Shown: positions 47,252 through 58,427 of the stretch, one piece after another
Numbering within the stretch: position 1 is the stretch's first letter
Layout of the letters: each line of letters begins with the position of its first letter
Assembly: GCA_023374025.1 (NCBI GenBank)
Contig: SIJG01000015.1
Location: 1,468,697-1,532,696 of the forward strand
Direction of reading: 5' to 3'
Length of the DNA stretch: 64,000 nucleotides
DNA from: Heterodera schachtii
Taxonomy: Eukaryota; Nematoda; Chromadorea; Rhabditida; Heteroderidae
Program-made: the position numbers and the translations under genes
Notes under the pieces: model-generated
What the model was told of the DNA's origin: nothing
Seen by the model: the letters and a program-made list of their open reading frames with translations, nothing else
The model's database searches: none

Positions 47252-50200
47252 ATGTCTTCGGTTCATCTTCTTTTGGTTCTGTTACTGTTCCAAGCAGTCC
47301 TTTCACTTCCGTCATTTACATATGGCAAAAAGAAGAAGAAAATTGAAAAAATAATTACAAAATTCAATTTCGACGGGGCGGTAATTGGCGCGACAAATCA
47401 ATTCGAAGTGCAAATTGACTATGACGACGGCATTCCAAAGGCGAAGGAAACGGTGACGAGAGAGGAGGACGGCTCTTTCACCGTCGAATTGCCATTGGAA
47501 CGCAGTGACACCGTACAAAAACTTACCGTAACCGTCACGTCCACAGACAAATTAGGCGGACTGAAAAGGGTGAGCAAAATTCAACAACGCTAATTTAAGC
47601 GGAATTTCTTTAAAAATTAAATTAATTTTAGTGAAAACACTTAAATTAATTACAATCATAAATTTGTTATTTCAGAGAAAAAAATGGGAAATTAATTTGC
47701 CTGATCCGAGCAAACATTTCGTGTTTTTCATGGGCGAATTCGAACCCGAAAACCGTGCGCCGCTGTTCCTTCGCGCACTTTTCACAAGGGAATTGCCTAA
47801 TAAAGGCGAAAGCATTGTTTATTTGCTAAGGTGCGCATTTGATTGGATGAAAAAATAGGCACCAAAACATTAGACGAGAGACGTTCCTAATTAGCTCCTA
47901 ATTATAAACTGTTGAGATTCGGGATTTGATTCTCGTTCCCGGTTCATGGCGTCTCATTCTCCACTCTCGTGAGCAATTCTCAGGCTTGATTCTCGAGACT
48001 GGGAAAACTATTCTCAGTCAGCCTATTAATTATTTACATAATAAAGGCACAAAAAAGGACAGTTGTTTTTTGGGCATAGTTCATACAACAATTGGCATTT
48101 TCTGAACTGATTGTTTCCTGTTAAAGGCTGACAAACAGTGATGGATCCAAACTTTACGGATCCGCCGAAATAAGCAATGAACAGAGAACGGAATGGTCAG
48201 GCCGGGAGAACGGAGGGGTCATTGTGAAGCTGAACAATGACGGAGTGCAACTTGTGCAGGCCAATCAGAGGCCGACAATGGTTTTAAGATTGGACACGGT
48301 GATTTTTAATTGATTGCGGGTGAGGCACCGGGGGATTTACGGGCTTGGAAATGAAAGAAAAATATGGAGAATTTATTTTTGCAATTTTGGGAGTTTACTA
48401 TTTTTTCTGCGGCTTTGTTTTGGGGAGAAATACAAAAAAAAACACCCAGAAATGCTTCATTTTAACGTTATTATTCGTCACTAATAATAATAATAATTAT
48501 TATTATTTTTTGGACTTTTTCGTAAATATTTTTGTCAAAAAAATAATTCAAAATTAGGCTTAAAAATTTATAAATATTTTACAATTTTCTCAATTTTGTT
48601 GTAGATAAACAGAGAATCCGAGTGCTCGATTTGTCTAAGTGTTTTCAAAGAAGGTGGGGAATTGACGAGACAATTGCATAATTGCGAGGTCAGTGGCGAC
48701 AAAATGCGCGATTAAATTTGCCATTTTAGCATTTCTTCCATGAAAGTTGCCTCGTCGATTCGTAAATTATTATTTTTTTATTTTATTTTCATTTTTTTAT
48801 TTACAAAGCATTCAGAGTAGAAAAATCGAAAAACCGAAGGAACCAATTCAAATGCCCCGTTTGTGCCGCGGACATCGAATTCGTCCGGCAAACTGACGAG
48901 CAGACGAGGGACGAAAGCCCGCGGGACTATGGAGGCATTTTGCAACGCGCGGCGGAGATTATGACAAGCGACGCGGAAGGCAATGCGATGGAGAAAGGCT
49001 CGGCGGAATACATCACGGAGGAAGAGTTTGAGCAAGTGCGGAAACAGTCCTATCTCCAGCAGCAGGTAAAGTGCAAAACGACCGATGGAAGAAATGATTC
49101 ATTCACCCGGGGGGGGGACGGGGGGGGGTTGAGGGAGTCGGTACCAATTGGCATACTGTAAGGAAGAAGCTGACTGGGCGCTTTAAAAAGCGAAAAGCAG
49201 CGGGAGTTGATAAGAACTGCCTCGGTAGCTCAATGGTAGAACTGCCCATGGAAATGGTGCACGAGTGGGTTCGATTCCCACCCGAGGCCTAACATTTTGT
49301 CCATTTTTTATTGTACGATTGGCATAATTTGATTATAGAGAAACCGGCTGTTGTGAAACGTTGCCAGGGAAATAATTTTGAAATGAAAATTTAATGAAAT
49401 TTGTTAAGAAAGAATTACCAATTTCCATTCCCTCTTTTAAAACACCGACGGAACGGCGATGTCTCAATACCTTTTTTAAAGATTGAATAAAACGGACTAA
49501 TTACACTGAAAGGGCACTGCGCTTCAACATAATATTTCTTTAGGATCCTTCCCAATAAAAATTTAAACAAAACTTTTAAGAGTAGCGAAGGACAAACGAC
49601 GGGTTCCTGCGACTTTGTCTATTTTAAGGTGAGAGAATCTTTTTTCTATCAATAGGTTTCGATAAAACTTAAAAATTCTGAAATATTAAAAATTAAATTT
49701 GTGAAATTTTATATAATAAATTCTCAAAATTCGCAAAAAATAATGATGTTTTTCTCTAGGCGGCGCAAGAGTCAACATTAAGCCAAATGTGGGCCTTCTC
49801 ACTTGTTCATCCGGTGCTTCAAAACGGAAGTGGCCGCCCGAAATTTGTTTACGAACTCGACACTTTTTACCCAAAACGGTAATTTTTTAAATTGTTTTAT
49901 CATTCCTTTTTATAATTACCATAAATTAATTAAAATATTTTCAAAAAATGATAAATTTAAAAAAAGGAATGAGGCGGTCAAAATGATGTTCAATCAAACA
50001 ATGAAAGAGGTTGACAATTTGGACATCATAAGCATGGAAAAAGATGTGTTCGACTCCGCTGATCAAAATGATGCCGACGATGGACAGTTTCCACCGGTCG
50101 AAGAATGGTAAAAACAAATTAAGCAATTGAAAATATTTTTTTCGGTCTGATGATTAATTAAGAGCAATTAAAAATTGACAGTTATCCGACCCTTAATGAA

Positions 50201-53200
50201 TTGCATTGTGTTGAATAATAATAATACATCGATTCAATTTTTAATATATTTTTATTACACCGTTAAAAAATACTTTAAAGGCTGAACTTAGTTGATGAAA
50301 ACAAAAGATTGTGGGTTTTCTCGTGATAATTCCGTTGTAAATTTCATGTGATGGAAAATCCACAAGATTTAAATTGTCCATAACTTCTTTTTTTAGTGAT
50401 GATGATGATCCCGATTTGTTTGCCGTCCGTGCCGTCCCCGACATCGATGACCCGCCCAGTCCCCCGGACAGCGACGAAATTGCGGCCGGCATTCGAACGG
50501 CGCCGATTCGTCAAGCTGGAGAAAGGCGAATAAAACAATTAACAATCAAAATAATAATAATATAGAGAGAAACTATAAGCTTTTATTTACTGATTTTGCC
50601 AAATTTAGAATTGGCACTTCTGCCGAACAAACAGAAAATTACGGGCCGAATTTTTGGAGAACGGAGGCGGCACAACGCGTTGTTGCTGAACAAGAAAAAA
50701 TACACAAGCAAATTCAGCAAAAACGTCGCGCACCAGCTTCAAATTCAAGTACCGAAAAACGTGAAAATCATTAAGAGAGCAATTAAATAATTAGTCCAAA
50801 AAATGCCACAGGACAAAAGCAAATTACAATAACTCCGATAATTAATTAATTATTTACCGCTTAATACTGTAAATAATGAACAGGTTGAATGTTGACAGTT
50901 TCAGGCAATGCTGGCTCATCAAATGCTTCCCCGACAAACAGTTGGCGGACAAATTCGGACACGGAACAGGAACAGCTAAAGGGAGCACTCGGAGGGATGG
51001 GCGAGCGAAAAAGTGCCATGGCACAGAATTCACAAAGCCACCACCGCCATGGAACGAGCACGCGGAATAGCCAACATGGTAGTGACGATGATTATAATGC
51101 TAAAGCTGTTCTGATGACGGGGCCAGGGTTGCCGCTTACAATTTAGTAGAAATGCCTCGGTCGGTCCGAAACCGAACCGCGTCGATTCGGTCCCCCGATC
51201 CAAAGAGAAAACCAATCCCGAAATCGAGTTTTCTCTCGGTTTTCCGCTTTCGGTTCGCTTTAAACCGACAACCCAATAGATGATACGCCACTTTGGGAAC
51301 TGTTGGCACAATCGACGTGCAGCAGCTGGACGGAGGAGCAAAGTGCGGAGAGAGCGGCGGATGAAGCGCAATTGAACCAATTTATATGGGAGCGGCGGAC
51401 AAAAGGCAGCGCCGAGTCTTCGCCCGCCAGGTCGACGCCGGGACGGAGACGGCCGGGGCCGCCAATTCCACGCCCAACTGTGAGCACGAAATTATCAATT
51501 AATTAATAAGCAGTAATTGCAGAATTAGGAACTTCATTTGATAGAGTTAACGAAACGAAGAATAAATAAATATTAATTAAAATTATCGAAACCCAATTGA
51601 ATTCCCCCGCCTCCCCCGGAACGGGCCAGTTCCGTCTGGCCAGTTCCGTCTGAGCCAAGTTTAGACCATCATAACTTTTTTCTTTGTTGACCAAATACAA
51701 CAAAGTTGGTATCATTCGAAAGCGCTTAACAAGCTCTATCGGCTTCCCAAAAATCACAAAGAAATACCGACATGTAAAAAAGATATAAATTAAAATATAC
51801 AAAAATTCTGACTTTTTGGTAATATTCATGTTGCAACTTTTTTATAAGTTGTTCAATCGCTTAGAAATAGCTTATCAAAAGCTTCTAAACATGCATAGCT
51901 TTTGAATGATGCCAAACTTATAAAATTTGACCTACTGAAAAAAAGTTATAATGCTTTAAGCTTGGCTCAGACGGAACTGGCCAGACGGAACTGACCCCTA
52001 CCGGCCTCCCCCGAATTAAGCATAATTATGAACGGACAAAAACAGCAGTTGTGCCAAAAGAAATGCCAAATGAACAGCAGAAGCAGAAACAGGAGAATGA
52101 ACCCGGTCCATTAACAGCTTTATACAATTTAGGAATGGACTTAAAAAAAGTTTTCACTGCGCCGGTTGAAGAAAATGAAGTAATAAAATACAAAAAGATA
52201 TTTATTAAAAAAATTAAACAAAATAAGTAAACAAATAATGTTGACGGATTTTTAACCCAATTTTTTAATTCGATTAAAATATTTTTTGGAATTTATTTTT
52301 AAAAAAAAGTAATGAAAAAATCACAATTAAATTATATTTCTGTTTTTTAATATTAATTTTTAAGGAGTCAAAGGGAAAGAAACACTTTGGATTTACAATA
52401 AAAATTTTGCCCGAATTGGAGGACAAACGGCGGGAACAATTCAAAGTGGAAGTGAATTGCAGCTGGGAAAAGAGTGAAGCTGACATTTCAGTGGAAGTGA
52501 ACGGAAACGAAGCGAAAGTGAAGTACACACACGAGCAGGAGCTGCTATTTTACGACATTATCATTTGGAAGAAAAGTGACGGAAATGTAAAAAATAATAA
52601 AAAAAAATAAATAATTAAATACGGGGAAGGGCAATTTGAAATTGTCAATTAATATTCATTAGTTAATTCATTTGTCAGCAGCAGCAAAATATGGCACCGT
52701 TTGTTGAGCAGCGAGTGCAAATTGGAAACAACGAATTGTACACCTTTTACATGGGTGCCCATTTCAATTTGGTCATTAACGAAGCTGACCGGTAAAAAGG
52801 CATTTAATTAAACTAAATTAAAAAGGGTAAATTTAAATAATTAATTTTTCTGTGTGAATTATTCAGCCAATCGTCGGACTCCCAATTCAAATACATCGCC
52901 CAAGTGAATTGCCACGGCAACAAAAAATCGCCCGCCTTCCGGTCGGACCCCACGGGAAATGACAGCGGAAAGTTTCACGTTTTTCTCCCGGGCGAACACT
53001 GTGCCGAATTTGACATTTTGGTGGGAAAAATGCACAAAAGCAATTTAGAAGAATTGGTAAGCAAAGAATGAACAAATTCTAAATTAACATAATGACTATC
53101 AAGCATTTGATTAAGCCGAGAAAATTGCTGCTTCAATTGGAGTTGCTTTTCGGGACGGAAACTAATTCGATTTAATGTTTAAGCTCTTTTGGATCGCAAT

Positions 53201-53683
53201 ATTTATTAATTTAAATTTAATTTTAACGAGTTTTTGAATTAGATAATTATCTAGATATACAAATAATTATTTTAAATGGTTATATTCTAAAAGTTAATTT
53301 ATATTTATTTGTAAAATTTAGTTGGAAAGAGCATCCGAAAAAGGCATTAAAATTGAAAGAGGTGAAACTTACAGATTTAAGAAGGCTTTGGTCAATGTTA
53401 AAAGGAGAAAAAACGGCAAAGGAATTTCAATTGAAAGAACGGACCAAACAAATAAAAATGAAAGCGAAAAAGAAAGTGAAATGGATAATTATGCGGATGA
53501 TCCGGAACTGCAAAGTGCCATTTTGGAGTCATTACGGGAAAAGTTGAAAAGAAATGACGAACAAAAAATGGAGCAAATGCCGAAAAAATACGGCAAAAAG
53601 CAGATGACGGAAGAAGACGAGGAGCAAAAGGAAACGAAGGAAAAGGGTAAGAAAAGTGCACGGCACAAAAGCAGGGAGAGAGA

Positions 53684-53738
<55 letters not shown>

Positions 53739-53775
53739 AGAGGAGAGAGAGAGAAAGAGAAAAACAGGAGAGAGT

Positions 53776-53813
<38 letters not shown>

Positions 53814-55338
53814 AAGAGGAGATAGAGAGAGAACACTGAAGAGGGTGGCAAATGTTATGAAAATGACAACCGAAAATTGGAACCAAAGAAAGGGAGGGGA
53901 ATTATGAAAGTGCCAAAAGTTGGGCGTTATAAAACCTAAATAAAATCAAAAATGTGTCCATAGATTCTCAATAGCTAATTAATTATTAGTTCGATTTTAA
54001 CGAAATCAGGATTAATAAAATTCAATAAATACATTTAAAAAAAAATTTCGATGTAATTTTAAAATGAAGGAATGCCAAAGCTAAATAATTAGCGAATGTG
54101 CTAATTGGCATAAATTTTTTTTTTTTTTATTAAGAAGAAAAAGAAAGAGCCAAACTTATAAAAAAGATTAAAAGTTTGGAAAGACTGCAAAGAAGAGCAA
54201 AGTTTCACGATAAGAAATTGGAAGCACTCGGAGAAGAGACCGAAACGATGACAGAAGCGATGGAAAAGCGCAAAAAGAAAGAAAGGTTTTTGAGGAGGGG
54301 GGGGGGGGGGGAACCGATTTTAAAAATACATACGAAAAATGACAGAAATTTTTTTAATCAATTTTATATAATTGGGTCTTTTTTCTAGAGAATGGAAAGA
54401 GCTCGCTGATACTGAAACGGGCTTTTTTCTAACTCAAAAAATCATCAGTGAAAAATTTTGGTAGTCATCTCAAATAACCCGCAAAATTTTTTCACTCCTG
54501 GCTTTACAATAGAATTTGAAGGAAAACACCGGCGGGCAACGGCATACCAAAAAGTCTGCTTTTGCCAACTGAGCGCCGAACGGGCTTTTTTAAAAGAAGC
54601 TTTTCGTAATAACTTTGCCAGCGAGTCCTTTCCGGTCTCTCTTTTTTCTATAATTGTTTTTTTGAAATGGTCGTAATTTTCAGGGAGGAAAGACGAAAAA
54701 TTCAACAGAAAAAAGCACAAATTGAAGAGAATTCCGAAAGTGAATACGAAACAGCGGATGAAAATGAAAAAGAAAAAGCGGATAAAGACAAAAAGAAAAC
54801 GGAGGACAGAGAAAGAGAGGAAAAGGAGCGATTTGTCAAGGAAAAAATGTTAGAAATATTCAACGGAAATAAAACAAAATTGGCGGCATTTTTGGGGCAA
54901 CAAAGTGAGAAATAGGGAATAGATATATTTAAGAAATGTTGAAAATGATTTGGCGGATTTTCAACTCAATTCAACAATTTTAAGAATGAGTTGAAATTTT
55001 GTAGGAAAATTCTTTGGCATAAGGGCTATAATTTAAATAATTTTGTAAAGAGTTACAAATTATTTTGCCGAAATTTGATTCCCTTTCCTAATTAAGGGAA
55101 TCATTCACCCGGTGGAAAACTGAATAAAGAATTGTTAATGAGTGTGCTCAAAAGGGAAATGGAAAAGGCAAATGAGGCAGAGGGCGGCGCGGTTGTGCCA
55201 ACAAAGACAAAAGCTACCGCGGCGTCGTCATCTGCCGAAAAAAATGCCGAAAGTGACGCGAGCAGTGCCGCAAAGCCGCGTTCGCCGTCCATTGAGCAGT
55301 TAAAAGCGATGAGTCGCAGGCCGTCACGAAAGGGCTGA
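47252..55338 (+). CDS. Large secreted RING-H2 and UIM protein (1178 residues)
   Basis: Twenty exons close on one frame: 47252-47569, 47676-47830, 48127-48298, 48605-48688, 48730-48761, 48816-49065, 49760-49878, 49967-50107, 50397-50525, 50609-50748, 50905-51078, 51280-51479, 52021-52179, 52365-52586, 52679-52791, 52867-53056, 53322-53646, 54135-54285, 54684-54904, 55097-55338. Order: signal peptide (MSSVHLLLVLLLFQAVLS), a KKKKK patch, a beta-rich region (EVQIDYDDGI, KHFVFFMGEFEP), a RING-H2 finger about 222-270 (CSIC, CEHFFHESC, CPVC), a disordered acidic part, a second beta-rich region resembling the first (YTFYMGAHFN), a ubiquitin-interacting motif about 924-940 (DDPELQSAILESLRE) and a charged coiled coil. 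RING proteins load ubiquitin from an E2 in the cytosol, so a signal peptide is odd unless the protein works in another cell. Splitting into two genes is possible (exon 6 to 7, or 12 to 13, are phase 0). Confidence 0.7.
49219..49289 (+). tRNA. tRNA-like sequence, probably a pseudogene or tRNA-derived element
   Basis: A perfect 7-bp acceptor stem (GCCTCGG with CCGAGGC), TA spacer, D arm GCTC-AATGGTA-GAAC (one mismatch), and a perfect T arm GTGGG-TTCGATT-CCCAC. The TGG-TAGAA D-arm resembles tRNA-Gly. The anticodon arm is poor: the best 7-base loop ATGGAAA would give anticodon GGA, with two wobble pairs and a mismatch, and there is no long variable arm as Ser would need. It lies in sense inside intron 6 of the RING gene. 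A functional tRNA is unlikely but not excluded. Confidence 0.5.
51619..52004. mobile_element. MITE-like element in intron 12 of the RING gene
   Basis: Inverted ends built on a doubled unit: GGGCCAGTTCCGTCTGGCCA at the left and TGGCCAGACGGAACTGACCC at the right, each continuing with GAGCCAAG or its complement. CCTCCCCCG occurs directly at both flanks (51610-51618 and 52005-52013) and may be a target duplication. No protein. The right flank is 7 bases from the exon 13 acceptor. Confidence 0.75.
53676..53835. repeat. (GA)n microsatellite
   Basis: Interrupted GA repeat directly after the exon 17 donor (AAGG|GTAAGA at 53646) of the RING gene, so intronic in my model. The complementary strand reads as a Ser/Leu open frame that has no meaning. 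Confidence 0.9.
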
Positions 55339-56200
55339 ACATTTGAGGACGGAAAAGAAGCATTTTTGAATTATTTGTTTATGCTTTGAATCACAGCCCA
55401 AGCAAAAGTTGTGCAAGAATTTCTGTTCGATCTTTGGCCCCAACTTCGAAATTTCGTTCCCTTTTCCGTTTCACTAAATTTTGATGCCGATAAATCGAAC
55501 AGCCGAAAACTTTCATTCACTACCGAAACTTGAAGCTCGTTAAACAGGATAGAAAAGCTGACTTTTCTTTTTTTAGCCTCACATTTCGAAAAACATTTGC
55601 ATACGTTGGCTTTTTGTCAGTGGTTTTTTGTAAGAAAGTCAATGGAAAAAGGAAAAAGATTCAAGTCCGCTTCACGACAAAAACTTTAGTGAAGTGGCGA
55701 AAAATTTCTTGAACATAATTATTTTTCTCTGTTTATCAGTTAATCTCTCGTTTTTTGAGTCCGTGTGTTCACAAAGCCAATCAAATGCAAGAAAAATTTT
55801 ATGAAAATTTTATTTTTGACAGAAAATAGAAGTTAGAGTTTGCTATGATGAGGGCTTTAAATTTTATAAAATAATTATTTTTTCTGGTTTCAGCAAGCTC
55901 TAAATAGTAGGAAAAAGATTTTTTTTAATTTTTTTATTTTTTTTTTTTTGCCGTTTCGATCAAAAGTTTGGACTTTTATTTGCATATTTTAGCAATTTTT
56001 TCATTTTTTTTTTCTGAGAAACATTATAAGAAAAATTCGAAAATTTTGGAATTTTTTTCATTTTTCGGCTCTCGGAAAATGGGTCAGTGGAAAATACGTC
56101 AATAATACAATATTTTAAAATATACTTCTGTACTTAAAATTCCAAAAATCCTATTGCCGTATCTTTTTCAGGAAATTCTGATTCACTGAATAATCGAGAT
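55339..56200. other. Intergenic stretch
   Basis: 3' flank of the RING gene, then AT-rich sequence. No gene recognised. Confidence 0.45.
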
Positions 56201-57296
56201 TATACAGTGCTAGGACGAAGTGACAAAATTATCAATAATCGTAATATTTAAATTTAAAATATTATTTTAATTTTATTTGCTAATTAATAAACCATAACTT
56301 AGCTTTACTTAGTCAAATTAATTAAACTTGCTATTAGAATATAGCTCTACATATCCTCTACTAATTATAATTTTTTAACAAAAGTGGTAACCAAAACTTC
56401 CGGAGAAATTTAGACTGACCCTAACTTTTTTAAAACTCAAGAAAATTTTTGAAATTATACAGAATAATATAGAAATCTTTGGGCTATCTAATAATATAAA
56501 TAAAATTAAAATTGGTTGTTTCTGACAACAGTTACTAAGGAATTGGTACTTATGCAGTTTACGGGATACTTTTAACATACATTTTCAAATGCCTATAAAT
56601 GTGTTTTTGAAATTAATGAAAATAAGTTTTAAGGGGTTTTTGAGGTCACTGATCACGAATTCGGGCTCAGATCAGCGCTACCGATCATTACCTGAGCTGT
56701 ACAGGGACAAAGAATTGATAGGATTCCTGTACCAAGGGTACCCTCATTGGAAAAATGCCCATAAGGGTACCATTCATACAAATTTCGAATTTTATGCTTC
56801 CTGTACCAAGGTTACCCTCATAGGCAAGATGCCAATGAGGATATCATCCATGCAAATTTTCTAATTTTATTTTTGTTCGAGTTCGGGTCAGAGGTTCGAA
56901 ATTGGCAAAAATGGGTGCTGTATTCGTGATCAGCGACCTCAAAAACCCCTGAAAACTTATTTTCATTAATTTCAAAAACATATTTATAGGCATTCGAAAA
57001 TGTATGTTAAAAGTATCCCGTAACTGCATAAGTACCAAGGAATTAAATGGTTATGGTCATACAAAAATATAAGGTTGTGTTCTGTGTTACAACTTTTTGT
57101 GAATTTTTGCTATATTTTTAAAAAATTACAATTTGGTAGAGGATATGTAGGCTACATTCTAATACCAAGTGTAATTAATTTGACTAAGTTAAAGGTTAAA
57201 GCTAAGTTATGATTTATTAATTAGTTAAAATAATATTTAAATTTAAATATTACGATCATTGATACTTTTGTCACTTCGGCTCTCCACGGATTATAC
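56201..57296. mobile_element. Foldback element of about 1.1 kb
   Basis: The two halves are reverse complements over about 400 bases each: CAGTGCTAGGACGAAGTGAC at the left against GTCACTTCGGCTCTCCACGG at the right, and all landmarks between, such as TACATATCCTCTAC near 56350 and GTAGAGGATATGTA near 57136. The loop (about 56670-56920) contains a direct repeat of CTGTACCAAGGGTACCCTCAT. No open frame. Confidence 0.85.
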
Positions 57297-58427
57297 GAAA
57301 TTAGAAAACGATTTTGAAAGTGACAGTTTAAAGTTTTTCTAATCCATTCAGGAATTATGTACGAAATGACAAATTATATAAATATGCACATAAACACCGA
57401 AATATGAAAAGCAAAATATGCATACACACAGAAATTTATTCATCTTTCAGACCCACGAAAAATATACAGGTGAATATAATTGGAAATTCTACAATTAGCC
57501 ATTTATGTGATATGATGCTGAAATTGGAAATTAAAATGGGTTTAGAATTTAGAGAAAATCGCAAAATGAATGACATTTATGAGGATTATTTTTCTTTGAT
57601 TTTTTCACTTTCACAAAAGAGTTTTTCTTTAAATTTGAAATTATGATTGCATGTTATAAAAAACAGAAGAGACCGGGACCGAACCCGGTCCCGGTTTTCA
57701 GGTACGAGTTCGAAAAAGGCAGTTCTGGTCGAGCCGTGACCAACTGGGTAAAAATAAGCACTGATAAGAATTAGGGGGTCTATTTGTGGCTGAAAAATTA
57801 TTCATGGAAATGGGAAAAGAAAACTTTAGAAAACAGCAATAACTTTAATCATAAATTCGTTTTTATCTCTTTGCAAAAGATTACAGAGCTGTTCATCCCT
57901 TTTTGTCTTCAATCATTTTAAGAAAATTCGTTTTTTGTTTTTGCTTTTTTAAAATTAAAAACAAAAAAAACAATTTATAGTCTATAAATTTTCACTTGAA
58001 ATGATAATTAATTTGAAAATTTGAAAAAAGTAGTTTTTCTGGTTCCATGTCAAAGTTGAAAATCAGTGTCTCGGTCCCGGATTTTGTTCCGTGAAAATGC
58101 GATTTTAGGATTTCTCGTGCGATAACATATGCGCGAAAACATATAAATTTAAAAAAATTCCTTTTATTTTTTAAAATAATAATGATGTGAAAAAAATGTT
58201 GCCACGTTTTGCAATTTGCTTAATATTTACAAAAAAAAAAAAAAAAAAAATGTGTAATATAATTTAAATGTATATTTGAACATATTTTTATGTATAATTA
58301 CAATTAATACTTAATAACATTCATTTATGTTTAAAAAAAAAATTACTCCCATTTATTTTAATGCTTCTTTGAAGTGTCGGCTTTTATAAGCCTCAAAAAT
58401 GATTTATTTTATAGACTTTGAACTGCA
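57297..58427. other. AT-rich intergenic stretch
   Basis: No gene recognised; a palindromic GGGACCGAACCCGGTCCC occurs at about 57673-57690. Confidence 0.45.

Noticed and set aside
53398..53886. Ser/Leu-rich minus-strand open frame
   Set aside because: It is the complement of a GA microsatellite and of a charged coding exon of the RING gene.
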